Source: Clusia tigrina (lineage: Eukaryota; Arthropoda; Insecta; Diptera; Clusiidae). From it: a stretch of 64,000 nucleotides of DNA. Positions 1 through 12,940 of the stretch are shown one piece after another. How positions within the stretch are numbered: position 1 is the first letter of the stretch; each line of letters starts with the position of its first letter. Location of the stretch: the NCBI GenBank assembly GCA_920105625.2, contig OV050033.1:13660001-13724000 (forward strand), read 5' to 3'. Made by a program: the position numbers and the translations under genes. Below the pieces are notes generated by a model, which saw only the letters and a list, made by a program, of their open reading frames with translations, was not told the origin of the DNA and did no database searches.

Positions 1-1800
1 TATATTAAAATAGTATTTTCGTAAACGGCAGCATCGCAAACGCATTCCTCTAAAACACAACAAAAACAAAAGAAATGCAGAGAAAAAAATATGCTTGATC
101 TCTGATTTCATTAACGATTTATTTAGAAAGAATCTTTTTCGGGCTATGAAATATGAAAGGAAAAAACTGAATATTGTACCTATGATGATGATGGTCTTTC
201 CGCAGACCAATGCTGGCAAACAAGTTTCGAGCAGAGGTGCCAAACAACATCTTCTGGTGCTACGCAGGGGACGATATCTCTTTTATCTTTCATGGGATGC
301 AATCTAAATTGTGTTCGAAACAAAAATCTGAGTTGATTATTTATAACTCATTAAAAAAATCCACATGCCTGAAGAGAAATTTAATAATTAAAAATTATAT
401 TCCCATAATGGGCCAATGGGCCAGTGGGTCCCCGTGCGTCGGTCCTCACAACGACAGATCATTAAATTTCATTCATTCACAAACTGTTTGCGTTTTTTCT
501 CTTGTATCCTTAGCAGAAATCTGTGTGACTGACCAACATGCAAATCTTGTTAAGCCAAAGGTAAGCAAACTTGTTTTCGCTTCCCAAAAGACCGAAAGAC
601 ATAACTAAAAAATATAAGAAACAATAATGAAAACAAACGAACGAACAAAAGAAAAAGAAAAGAGGGAAGATGAGATGAGAAATCCAGCCAAGCAATGTAA
701 GGACACCATTGGCATATCTTGGCTTAATATTTCATTAATTTTAAACAAACCACAAACAAGTTCGGAGGGTGTACTCTTATAGGTATAGAAATTAATGTGT
801 GTAGGTTTTTGGCGACAACGCAACATAACCTCGTAATAGCTAAGTCATTCGCAACGACCTGATCATATACACTACAATCGTAGAAGTAATGAAGAAGTAA
901 TCTTTAATTGAGCTGACATACTGACTAGTTCTGCAGAATAATCCTTCGAATTGTCTTTTTGAGTTACCAAATGACTATATCCCTCATTCTATTCTTATGT
1001 GTAGAGTTTAAAATATCAGTCTTTTCATATACTTGTTCCTTCAATCAAGTATTTTCGTCCTTGCAATAATTATTCTAATCATGTAGAATTAGTTAAGGCT
1101 GCTACAGTGCTCGAGGGCGCAAGCATTTCAAATTATTTCATTCCATAAAAGTCATAACTATGAAAAAGGGGTTTTACAATAGAACTGAATAGAGGAGATG
1201 CCTTCTTTTTGTCTCAATCCCATTGAATCTGATATTCTTAATTAAAACTTATTATGAACCAGATTCCATACATCACATTCTAAATTGATGGAGTCTGCCT
1301 CTGGTTGCTGCTAGTAATCTTTACCTTAGAGTCGAATAGAACCATTTTCACAAATCCCAAAAGTTTTGTGAACTTTAATATCAGTCGGATATCTGGCAAA
1401 TAATCTGTTAACCCTTAAATACAATATTATAATACCTTGCACCATAATTAATCATATATTGACCATCGGTTTGGGGCAGTGCCTATTATCAAAGCTTTTA
1501 TCTCGAAAAGAAAAGATTTCGAAGAAACCATTTCGTGAAGAAGAATAGGAAGAAAAAGAACCCGCATTCCCAAAACTTTGAGACTAGCAATCTCACAACT
1601 ACACTATTGAGCCAAGCGAGACTTGATAATTCAGCAATATTTGATAGAAATGCATCAGAATAACTCTTCCATTTCCGGGCTAAGAATATGCCCTTCTAAT
1701 ACCTACTCACACATTCCTATATGTGGAATATAGGGTATCAAACGGTTTATTCATAAGCTAAGCAGGAGATATTCTTTTTTTTTACTACCTGAATTGACCT
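1..1800. other. AT-rich non-coding DNA, nothing recognised
   Basis: An A-rich stretch at 600-670 and otherwise unstructured AT-rich DNA. The short open frames are in low-complexity sequence and none has a domain. Confidence 0.7.
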
Positions 1801-3320
1801 GCTATAATGTCGGTCGCTCCAACGCTTCTGCACCTCTTTTGCAGAAGTAAACACTAATTTGCATATAGTCCTGTTTCGGTAACATACGCATAAACTTTTT
1901 TAGTGCCTCTCCAGTGACTGTTGCTGGTTTGTGTCCCTTTCGCGATATCTCATGTTGCCTACATTCATGTGCAGGCATAACAAATGAATTATTGACATTT
2001 TTAAGCAATATTCGCCAATATTCATTCAAGAGATATGAAAATTGTCAACGTATGTTTTCGTGTGTTCATTTTTTGTTTGTTTGGCTTTTGTTTTCGTTTT
2101 TTTTTTCTCCTTGTCTTGATGACCGGTCCAGTCTTAGCTTCGTGCGTTAGGCCGGTGTTACATATTTTCTTGCATGTTTGGCAAGTTTTTTTTATTATGT
2201 TTAAATTGTTTAACTTTATTGCAGATTGGACCGGAAGGTCTTTCAGAAGTTCATAATTATTAAAAATAGTTTTCGTTTTATAACGAACTCCAAAAGTGCT
2301 TAAAAATGTTGTATTTTTTTATAGTTCTGGTTATATCCCAGTACTTACCCTGCCGAAAATTCGATACAACATATTTTAGGTCCCTCATTCCAGTTGTAGC
2401 GAATACAAATTAGTGCCAGAAATTATTGGAACCGCATACGCCATCTCTAGTGGCATGAAGTAGTTCCGGAAGTTAGAAGATCACTTTTTTGTAAGAAAAT
2501 CTGATAACACAAACGAAATGGGTTTAAATGCCACGAGAGTATTGCCAATTTTCAATTGACACCTTAGCTTAGCTAAGAACGTTTCCCGAATTTTTGGCGA
2601 AAAGTAAAAAACGGTCCGATTGCCCAAAACTTCTTGGAATAATAATTAAAACAGGACATCCACAAACTTCAATAGCATTCTTATGGGTTACGAAGTTGGG
2701 TTTAAATAGCTAAAATAGATTCTGTCAAAAAAAGTGTGTTTGCCTCTTTCGTCTTGGATAGACAATTCAATTTTACCGTAACTAGAAAAGATATTCCAAT
2801 AAGAATTCAAGAAAGCGCCATTAGTGGTCCTTTGCTACACTGCGGTATATGAATTAATTATTAAGAAAAGACCACGCTCCTGGTTGAAATCAAATAAATG
2901 AGAGCATCAGTTAGAACAGGAATTCAATAATACGAGTTGGCGATGTAAAGGAGTCCCATGATCATAGTTACCAAAACCACTTCCCTCAGTTTCTGAGAAT
3001 CCTTAGACCAATGTTGGCCATGTAACACTGGCATTACTCGACGCTGCTGTTTGTCCGTTTAAGATTGTCAGAGTTGACAAGGCTATGCGAGGAGCACGGA
3101 TGGCATGGACACACACTTCTACAAAGTGTTGCAGGTATATTTTAAGTTTGCTCATTAATGATTTTAAATGGTCTCCTTTATAATATTTAACGGCTTCTTT
3201 GCATCATTTTATGATGATAATATTTTTGCAGTTTTTTTCTCTTCTTCTGTCCAGCTTTGGAGTAGTTTGTGCCAGCCATACACTGCAAGCTTGTAGAAGC
3301 AGTGGAGTGAGTTGCTGCAC
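1801..3320. other. AT-rich non-coding DNA with T-rich tract
   Basis: A pyrimidine-rich tract lies at 2,068-2,113. An acceptor-like TTTATTGCAG ends near 2,225, but the frame after it closes within 13 codons. No transposon motif was found. Confidence 0.65.
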
Positions 3321-5130
3321 TTTATTGGTTTCTTAATGGATACGAATGCATTTCAGACAGTTGACATGTTTCCAATTTTCGTATAAATAAAAACCCAGAA
3401 AAATTGCGACTGCGGCTGAGACTGAGACTGAGGCGGAGGCAATGATTTTGTGACGCAACAGTTTTAAATTTGATGTGTCATAAGTTGCAATTGGAGAAAT
3501 TTTATTAAAGTTACTAACATGCTTAAATTGTGTGTTGAGTTCCTGTATTTGCAATTAATCCACTGCACTTTGCGCCCCATTCAGCAAAGAAATGTATTCA
3601 GAAAACGACAATTCCCAGGCGTCTATTAATAATTCCCTTTCTCATATCTACGCTCACACACACCCACGTCCATCTGGACATTACCTAGGTAGAATAACAA
3701 AAAGAGCAGGGAAATCGTAATGCCAGGCAATTTATCTCATAAATTCCATTTGAAGTTGGCTCGTCAATTTTGATGTATGTTTTTCCACTTAAACCAAGTG
3801 CAAGCACTTGCGTCGTATCCTTGCCGTCCATATCGCCAGCAAATCGATTTTTGATTGAGTTCATTAGAAATCTTTTGGATTAACTCAGCACGAGAGCACG
3901 AACACCACCAGCCATGCCGCTATCAGCAGCGTTGTTAGTCGTAGAAGCCTCAAACAGATAATATCGCTTGGACTGAAACTTTTGCGGACTCGTATGTAAC
4001 ATACGGTAATATCTCTCCTGGGCATACATTGCAGCACTGATTGGATTGCGGGAGTGTGGGCAGTGTATGTACGAGTATGTGGCACTTAAACAACTTGTCT
4101 CTACTACCATATGAAACATGGAAAAATAATTCTTCTTTGGTTTTTTCTCTTTGTTATTAGCGCAAATCGTGTTGAGTGATTTACTTTTTTGTTTTACTCA
4201 CGCGTACTTTGGCCATTGCCATTGATTTGTGAGATTTTAAGGATTTTTGCGCTTGAGTATGCCTGCTGTACGGTGATGTAGGGTAGGAAAATGAAAGTTT
4301 TGTCATTATTATCTTTCAGTTAGCAGGCAATTGATTGGATTTCTTGCTAGCCAGCTTAAGTGTGTTCGCTACTTTTGGCAGCTGTGCGAGTATGGCAGCA
4401 AAAGTGGCAAATATAACAAAACAAAAATCTTAATTGGATTTATATGTTGGAGTGTTCTTCCTTCGTCCAATAAGTGGAATGAGTCACTATATTATTTTTT
4501 TGTTCTGTTATTTTTCTTTAAATGGGGAAAAGGCTATATTAAATGGGATTTACCTAGAAGATGGATTCAGGTTGATAAAGAGTCTTCAAATTGCTTTTGG
4601 TGCAAGAGTATGAAAAATTATGAAAAATTTACCAAAAAATAATCGAACAATTTTGGAACACCGTAAGCAGAGGTGTTGTGTGGATTTCTTTCAAAACTTT
4701 ATACATCGAGGAAAAAACTTTATATTTGTAATGATTCTGGCAATCTACTAGAAAGGTAACATAAAAGTAGAGGACATTTTTTCATATTTGTAGGGTCTTC
4801 ACGTATCCACCCTAACTTAAACGATTTCTTAGAGAAGCTAAATTTATAGATCAGCTCCAATTTAGTGCTACCGTATTAGCACAGTTATTTGTAATTTTTC
4901 TTTTGCTGGCTCTTATCAAAATTACCAAAATTATTTCTGCATATTCTTATAAGATCAGTGTGCATTAATGTGGCTATTGCGCTTTATATAAACCTTTTCT
5001 TAATGTTATGAATGCCAGGAATATTTAATATAGAAGGACTCTTAGAAAACAACAATAAATTCAAAGAATTTTATAATAACATTTACATATGAACACAATT
5101 AAGAATTGAGCAGGAGAACTTTGAAGAATG
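3321..5130. other. Mixed non-coding DNA, no gene seen
   Basis: It contains the GAGACT repeat and a short GC-richer patch at 3,890-4,090. The 103-codon frame at 4,331-4,642 is hydrophobic, low-complexity and lacks any motif. Confidence 0.65.
3407..3440. repeat. (GAGACT)n short repeat
   Basis: GACTGCGGCTGAGACTGAGA followed by CTGAGGCGGAGGC. On the minus strand it is read as Ser/Val-Ser repeats in a false open frame. Confidence 0.85.
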
Positions 5131-5960
5131 CGCCTAAAGCACACAACATTAATTAGGGCCAAGAGGCGAATTGTTTGTGGCTTTTGTGGCAACCGTAGGT
5201 GAAATGTGAAGGGGCATAATAAGCGATTAAAACATCTTTAATCAGGCGATTATCACAGCAGGCGAGATGCGCCTACGTCGTCTGCATGTGAATGCGATTG
5301 ACTGCATAATTATGCGCGTACGTAGCCAACTGATCGCCAGGCATGCCGGCACGCAGGCACGCACAGAACCAGGCCAGTCAGTCAGGCTGGTTAACTGGCG
5401 AAGCGGTTGCGCTCAAAACGGCTGCAGTTGTTTTATATATATATATATATATATATGTATATTGTTTTTTTCCTTTTTTGTAATTTGTGTGTTTTTTCCC
5501 TTTTTTAATTCAATTTGGGCAACATTTTAAGCAGTGGAAAGGTGTGAAAAGCCGGTGGCGCGCATTTGCACCTCGTGCGCAATATGGGGGCTCCATGATA
5601 ATTTCATAATTTATATTTGAAATGCCTATTGCACGCATATTAAGGCCATTGAGAAGCAGTGCGCCGATTAGCACCGCATGCTAAATGCCATTAAGGCGAG
5701 GCGATGGGGAAAATAGAGTGTATAAATCTTCTTAATACTATTTTGATACGCCCAATTAGCGTAAATATTATTGTTTGCGGCTTGTTAATTTACTTGGAAG
5801 CACTCACGAAGATGGCGATTTGGCCGTGTTATTGTTTACTGTACACTTGGTGCGCACTTACTGCGAATACCCACACATAATTATAAGTATTAGGTACGAG
5901 ATATTGACGGTATATTTATTGCATTTATTGTTTATTTGTTAAGTTAATTTAAAATTAATT
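5131..5960. other. GC-richer non-coding patch
   Basis: Words such as CATAATTATGCGCGTACGTA and a CAGTCAGTCAGGCTGG cluster (5,371-5,400) resemble fly conserved non-coding DNA. It includes the TA run at 5,434. Confidence 0.5.
5434..5456. repeat. (TA)n microsatellite
   Basis: Twenty-three bases of alternating T and A within a GC-richer patch, followed by GTATATTG and a T-rich stretch. Confidence 0.95.
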
Positions 5961-8900
5961 GCTCGTTAGAGTGTCTTAATTGCTTAGGTAAGAATACTTG
6001 GGCACACCTAGGATTGTGGGAGTATTCGATATTCGACTAATAGAATATTCCATTTTGGGGAATTTTGGAGATTTTCGATCATTTAATTGTTTGTAGTTCC
6101 AGCATAGAAAATTCAACATTGGAATATAAGCCTATATCCGCTTAAGGGAAAAAATATGAGATGCATTTCTCCGTTAAAATATTTATCTTCATTCTGATAT
6201 TTGAAACTTCTCAGCCAATCCTTCGGACATGGCTCGCTGACTCGTTGAATGCCCTCAATTAATATTGCAACGACACCTGCGAGTACTCACTCGCTTTGTT
6301 ACTATATGGATCGATATTTCGGCCAGTGATATCAGTGACTCATACCTTTTTAGAGTACACCATGCCAAATGCTGTAAAAATTTTGATTCTGGATATTGGA
6401 CATGTAGGTAAACTTACTGCTACCAAAATTGCTACACCAGATGTGGGTTGAAGAAATAGAACAATAATTATAGTAGACACTTCTAAAGCAATTTTTATGA
6501 TTTTTATCCACTCAAATTTAACTAAAGAGTGACGACATTTGATTGTTGTAGACTGAAAAGGGACATTAATGATAGCATGCCTCAGAAATGCTGTCTAAAT
6601 AAATCTGGTCAGTTCTGACAAGAATTATTGTTTATCTCAGAAACCTATCTGTTGTATCTGTAATCTGTAGTTCCGTAACGAAATATGTCCTTAAGATTGT
6701 TTCTTTATTTACATCCCACTGGTATGGAAAGTAAACTAGAATCGTATGCGGTATTCGTATACTCAAGTAACTGATTTTCTGGATTCTGATATCGACCATC
6801 ACTAAAGAAGTAATGGGTCCATGTATGTATGTATACAAATTCTTTCGGATATTAATGAGCAAATTGATTTATTTATGTTTGTTTTTAGTTCCCGGAATTA
6901 TTTGGTATTACTTAAGCTACATTCTAAATACACAATGAAAACAAAAACCACATTGCCTTTAATCTGTGGCAAAATATTGAACAGCATAATCTATATTAAA
7001 AAAGTAAAAATCAAAATCATTTAATAAGAAGAAAAAATGTAGTTAAGTATCAATTATGTCATCATAATCTTCTTAATTAGTTTAAGTACAATTTTTATAC
7101 AACATGCGAAGCGAACTCTTGCTCTGCAGTAGTCAGATCCCCGCTGAGTCGCTCATCTTTAAACCATTAAATTATTGGCCCCTTCTTTGCTCACTCCAGA
7201 GTGGTGGAACTCTCTTTTTCGTATGACTGTAACTAACGAAGTAACTAACACCGCTGCGTGCTTCACCAACCACAGCCAAGAGCAACGTCACAGCAGCAGC
7301 AATAGCAACAACAATAACAACAGCAAGAGTATAACAATTATCTTGTTCCCATAATTTAAATGTCAAGTTTCGTCCATATTAAAAATTGCTGTGTTCCTCT
7401 GAAATTTTGAAATTTTCCTTCGCCTGTTTATGTGCTTCATTTTGTTGTTATTGTTTCTTATAAGGTTTTTGGTATAAACTGAAAATTGGTCTCGTTTAAA
7501 TTGTGTGCCTGTATTTATATACAAATATGTATGCAGACACATATGTTAGCTTGGTTAGCTTGAGCGTATGTATGTGGATTTCTGTGAGAGCTCACATTGC
7601 TTTGTCAGTGTTTTTGGCTCTTATGTTGTTGTAGAAATATCTTATAACCCCGACTATGGTAACAAGTCGGCAAAAAACAGTTGAAAAAGGAAACAGACGA
7701 TAAAACTTTTATTTGCCTCGAATATTCACGCGCTACGATCTGGAGCTATAGTGATCAACATACGGGCGCCAAAAGAGTTACTTTTGGTCATATTGCTTAT
7801 ACTCTTAGTAACAAGAAAGTAACTGATTCATTTATTTTATTATTTATTCCAAACAACTGAGGCAGCACTTGCCAGAGTTCGAGCCCTAATACGCCGTAGC
7901 ACCAGATACTTGGGGAATCGTAGATTCCAAGCAAAATTTCTAAGCTAAAGGTAAAGGATTATATATATACTCAACTGGCACTAAAAGTGACTTAGACCAC
8001 TTTCAGCCTGGAAACTTGTGAATGTATACGTATCTAAACAAAGAGATAAGGTAGTTAAGCAAACCGCCAACAGACTCTTAATAGTAAAAACAAAATTGGT
8101 TTAATATTCAGTTAACACCCTCTCCGTTTTGAGTTGGTTCCAAATCCAAAAATTGTAGAATCATACATTAAACTAATTTTAAATGAATGAACAGGTTGAT
8201 TCTAACTTTAGGACTTCGTCAAAACAATATTAACACCCGCTTTCATTTAGAAGTACCCAGTGTTTAGCTCGCAACAGCTCGTTCGGGGGTAATTCTTGTA
8301 CAGCACTAACGTATCCCATCATGACTACTTCCATAGCACATAATAACTGATATCCATGCGGAACCATTGTAATTTTCATGTTTCACTGCGAGCACCACGA
8401 GGCGAGCACCCAATGACGATAATGACAAATCAAACGATGACATACAAAACGATGATCGTGTTGGAAAATTGGCGGTGGATATTGCAAAACTCATACACAC
8501 ACACAGCCACACTTACAAACACACACTCAATTAAGTGATGATCATGACGAGATACTCTCATGGCTGTCAGAAGCGTGATCGTTCAACAGGAACGTTGGTG
8601 ATACCACTTTGTTGTAGGTATTATGCATTTCCCTGGTGGAGGAAGTGCAACATTTGTTTGAAGTTTAGACATATACGAGCACAAAAATAATGCCAGCCAA
8701 CGTAGCGGAATCAAATGAGGTAGAAAATTTTTGCAAAATAAAATGCCTGCAATTATTTATGATTATACTACAATGAAAAGTTGAAATTTTTGAGAAATTA
8801 AAATAATTTTTGCCATTTGTAACATTTGTGAGAGTTACGAAAAACGTTCATGCCATTATAAGCGTCTTCGAAGATGAGCGGGAACTCAGTGTACCCTTGC

Positions 8901-9910
8901 ACAAGGAGGCACTAATTTTAGCAGATATGGTTTACCAAAAGTTATGCCAACTTTGTGGCGCTGCTGGTCATGTCTGCGAGCGCCTCGAATCGCAATCAGC
9001 ATCTTTTGCATACAAACTGCTCTTAAATGGTGGGAACAATATTCATATCGCATAATCTGCACAAATATGTAAAAGGCGTTTTTATCCACGGAGCAATATG
9101 CAGCAATTTCCTCAGCAGAAGTTTCTTAGTTTCTGTAGCTTTGGTTTCGTTTTTTGCGCATATCCTTAACGATATTCAAAATTCATTACAATTGATATTG
9201 TTTGAATGCATAAACGAAAACAAATGAGATCCACTGACTCGACGGTGGACAAGAAAAAAATTTCCCTATTGTGGCCGTAGAAGAAGAAACTATGCCACAG
9301 CCATATGCATAAAGAAGAGTACGAGTATACTGGACCAGGGCAAAGCGGAGCAGGCCAAACCATGCCATACCAACCATTCCACATACAATGCGAGTAATAT
9401 CAGTCGCCCAACATCAGCGACACACAAAAAATAACAATCTTGCTAATTGGATGATTTTAACATAAACAAATGTATTTTAGCTGGAAAGGCCATTGAAATG
9501 CTTTGCATCCCTTTGCTCTGGAGTCGTGGTGTAGCGTACGGATACTCTAGTTTCGCGTGGAACTAACCACATTTTGCATACGCTCTTCACATACTCGTAT
9601 GCACACTTGCAGCAAGTAGCAAGAAAATATGCGGGAAACAATACTTACGAGTAGAGGCAGACGAAAAAACCATACAACGGCACCAGCTGTGAGTATCGGT
9701 GATCGATCGGGCTGGCTGAGCAGGCTCGGATCCAGCAGTTGTATTTGTAGAATTTGCAGAAAAGTGCTTTGGCCTACCATTAAGGCATTAGGTTTGATTT
9801 GGGGAGTGGTATTGGCACTTAAGGATCAGTTTCCATACTGTAATTCTGACGAAAAATATGCCCATCTTCTGCATTCCTACTTTATAGAAAATATCATATG
9901 TTAAGCAACC
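5961..9910. other. AT-rich non-coding DNA with short GC-richer islands
   Basis: Islands at 7,170-7,330 (AGCAGCAATAGCAACAAC repeats), 8,340-8,530 and 9,240-9,740 carry short open frames without domains. Three TACGAGTA words cluster at 9,320-9,653. Confidence 0.6.
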
Positions 9911-10084
9911 ATGGAGCTAGGACTATGAACACATCGCTATTTTATTGTTAGGTCCTAGTAATGCCTTGGCCAATGTTTCTTATAGATAAGTGATGACTTC
10001 CCATTCGTGGGCAACCACATACATAGGAAAGAGAGGGAGTTTTTTTTCATTCACAGTAAAGCAGGTGCAAGTAACCAAAAATAT

Positions 10085-10345
10085 AGAAAAAAGAGGCTAC
10101 AATGGACTCTTAAGCATTGATTTGAAATTTCCCTTTAAACAGTTTTTAAAAATCTTCCGGCTTCATAGTGTGTGAATATGGGCTACAACATTAAAGTTTT
10201 AGGACTATCTATTAGCCCATTAGCAGTGATTTGGAAGTTTGTCTTAAAAAAGTTTCTAGGAATTTGCCAGCTTCATGGGGAATAAATACGAGTGGAAAAG
10301 GGGGTCTTAAATAATGATTTTCCTGACAAGCTTTTTATAGATAGA
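10085..10345. repeat. Diverged tandem repeat, period about 110 bp
   Basis: The units at about 10,108-10,182 and 10,218-10,292 share AGCA-TGATTTG, a run ending TTTAAA or TAAAAA, and a GGCTTCAT/AGCTTCAT word at the same offset. A third start (GGGTCTTAAATAATGATTTT near 10,303) echoes the first. Identity is low, so the duplication is old. Confidence 0.55.
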
Positions 10346-11544
10346 ATAGATTTTTCTTAAAATCAAACGAGTTTGTTTGAAAGGAACCCTCAACCTGATT
10401 AATGAATATAAATGAATATGCTTTGAATCTGATATTATTTGTTATTCAGTTATTTTGGGTTCTTGGGTTGAAATTAGCACTCAAAGAGGATCGCAACCGT
10501 AGTTAGATATTGAGAGTTATTATATATCGCCTTTGATTTTGTAATAACATTCTTCAACTTAACGTAATTTCTACATTTCTCACCATATTTTTGTAGAAAT
10601 TTCTCAAAATGATATTACCACTTTGACCAATATTAAACTTAGCCACACATATATAATATTGTCTTGAATGACGACTCCGACCAATAGACTACACTAGGGA
10701 CTTATTCATAGGCTGCACCAACCAAAGTAAGGAGCAGCAAAAATAGAGTGCACGGATACAATTTTTTTATTCCAGCTCAATTTCTTACATGTCCATTAGC
10801 AGTTCTCTAGACCCATCAATCACAGTGACCTTTTGTCACCCTGCAGTAGGTACTTTCAATTAAATAAAATAATCGTTTAAACGAGCAAAATGACACGATT
10901 TCTTCAAATGAAACCTTGAAAATGTGAGCTGCTCCGAACAGAAGCTCCACTCACATCATCGCATGGCCTTATTATGATTATGTCGTCATCCAGTTATGCA
11001 ACTTTTTGCGCGCCAGCATCGCACAGTTGTCCGTTGGGAATTGCATTATTAAAAAAATATGAAAACACACACTTTTAATAATAATATTAATGGCAGCAAA
11101 CGGAAAAAAAGAAGAAAACCTCATTCAACATGTGAGGCCAGTTTCACTTAAAATGCATTGCAGTGGCCGTCCTCATTTGGTATGCCACCAACTAGGCGCA
11201 CTACTGCTGCGCAGCACAAATCACAGCCACGTCAAATACGGTGCAGCACCATAACTCGCACAAAGCAAAACTTCACACAAATATTATTGCGATCATCGGC
11301 GAGATCAGTTGAAAGCGGCGCATAATGCGAGCGTATGAATTGTTTGCAACGTTAATAATTCACTACAGGACACCCCGCATGCCGGCAGCGACATGGCCAT
11401 AATTAGATCGTCGAGCTAACAACGCCAACGATAGTGACAAACAGCGTACCGTAATGTAAGCATCTATTCGACGGAATTATGGAATGGCTCCGAAACCGTT
11501 TTCCATTCAGGTACGACGCGTATACATACACGACGAGTATGCGC

Positions 11545-11913
11545 CTAAATATTACAAATCACAAAAATTATTATTATTGCCGCTACAATATTAGAAGCCG
11601 TCGTCTGTCGTCGGTTGTCTGTGATCAGTCGTCTGTCCTCTGTCGCCCATGTTGGTGGCAATATGTTGTTGTTAATGTTGTTGCCACTGATCAATACTTG
11701 CAATAGCCCGCATGCACGTTTCGCCGGTGGTGGCCATAAATTGTTATTCACTCGATGCAGTGCAGCCATCGATTGAGCGCGCCGCTTTGAAATTATTCCT
11801 CCTGCTGTTGCTGCTGAGATGTTGCTCCCGCTGAAATTGCTGGCAATAGTTAAGTTGCAACTTGCGATTGGCATGTTTTCTTGCTTTTCTTGTTGTTGTT
11901 GTTGTTGTAGCAT
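11545..11913 (-). CDS. PolyQ-starting open frame, unrecognised, minus strand
   Basis: From a minus-strand ATG at 11,911-11,913 a 122-codon frame begins MLQQQQQQEKQENMPIASCN. It continues with Ser/Asn/Ala-rich sequence and a basic KRRAQSMAALHRVNNNLWPP stretch, and ends in a hydrophobic IVAAIIIIFVICNI run translated from ATT/TAA repeats. The Gln run comes from a CAA microsatellite and the tail from AT-rich repeat DNA, so only the middle 60 codons look gene-like. CAAGTATTG near 11,700 could be a weak donor. No homologue is recognised; it is more likely non-coding simple-repeat DNA than a gene. Confidence 0.15.
   Translation of the reverse strand: MLQQQQQQEKQENMPIASCNLTIASNFSGSNISAATAGGIISKRRAQSMAALHRVNNNLWPPPAKRACGLLQVLISGNNINNNILPPTWATEDRRLITDNRRQTTASNIVAAIIIIFVICNI
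11884..11911. repeat. (TTG)n microsatellite
   Basis: CTTGTTGTTGTTGTTGTTGT; on the minus strand this is the CAA run encoding the Gln tract at 11.9 kb. Confidence 0.93.
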
Positions 11914-12500
11914 TGCTGTGCCAATTGGGGAATTTACTCGTGTTGCATTGTCAAAGTTGCCATAAATATCATCTTTTTCAAAACTCCAGCTGTGCAGAGC
12001 TGAGCTTAGTGGTTTTTTTTTAAATTTTTTTATTTCAATTTGTTTTTGTTCTCTGTGTAATTAATTAAGCGGACGGACGCATGATTTATATTGATGAATT
12101 TATTTAACTACGCTGAGTAATATTTCATGGTGTGTTTAAGGTCTGTCGGCGTGTGTTTGATGCAAAATATTTATAAGCGATTATATTCATAACTTATTTA
12201 ATACTTAATACTTACACTGCAGCAAGACGAGTCATTACGCTCATAAATTGCTTCAATGCTGAATGAAAACAATGCGCGAATGAATCAGACATCATACTGG
12301 AGTTTCGAAATGACCCTCGAATGAAATAGAAGCAACGCAAATAAACTCCATAAATTTGCAAGAAAGTTTAGAACTGTTGGTATTTCCAAATGAAATAATA
12401 CCCAAACTTTTGTGAATGATTTAAATTTATTTGGGATTAATTGTAATTGTTTTACGTGTATGTTAGGGTAATATTCAATACTTTTACACCCTTTACAAAA

Positions 12501-12940
12501 AAAATTGGTGAAGTACTATGCAAAAGCCTACAATTTAATGAAAGCTTTCAAGTCCCAGACTACTGTAGAGTCTTCCAGGCGGACATGCTGGCAATATTTT
12601 AAACTCTGTTACTACTGAAGTCGTATAATTTCTCAGACTAACATGTACAAATCTTCACTGACAGCTGTCAAGATGAGGATAAGGAAGAGACAGTCTGCTC
12701 TGCCAATGTCTGGCCCTCTTCAAGTGTAGGTTAAAAACCCTAAGGCGCCTCCTCTTCAATAACTTGGACGGTATCAAAACCATGAACATAAATGACTTTG
12801 TGATTCTCGTCCCAAAATGGCTGGCTCCAAACAGATTCTTGGTAAGTACACTTTTATCCTCTAATTTGTAGTATCACAATAAGGCTCCGCTTGGTCACTG
12901 TGTGACATTGACAGTCATATAAACCCAACCTAAACCAAAG
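12501..12940 (+). mobile_element. LINE 3' fragment (RNase H and C-terminus), plus strand
   Basis: From 12,501 one open frame reads KIGEVLCKSLQFNESF then QVPDYCRVFQADMLAIF and stops. It matches the RNase H section of Jockey-like LINEs, where the Glu of FQAE is catalytic; this copy has Asp. A second frame near 12,640 reads HVQIFTDSCQ, resembling the later IYSDSQAA aspartate motif. A third frame near 12,690 gives LLCQCLALFKCRLKTLRRLLFNNLDG, which fits the post-knuckle C-terminus. It ends with a 3'-UTR-like stretch including TATCACAATAAGGCTCC near 12,870 and an ACCCAACCTAAACC tail near 12,926-12,939. The motifs keep the right order with frameshifts between them, so this is a decayed, 5'-truncated insertion. 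Confidence 0.75.

Larger units (their letters stand above)
10346..12500. other. AT-rich DNA passing into a GC-richer patch at 10.9-12.0 kb
   Basis: The patch contains the TTG repeat and the polyQ frame described separately, plus TAATTAATTAA (12,059-12,069), a homeodomain-type word. No TE motif was seen before 12,500. Confidence 0.55.

Noticed and set aside
7877..7885. GTTCGAGCC, resembling a tRNA B box
   Set aside because: No A box at the right distance and no cloverleaf can be drawn around it.
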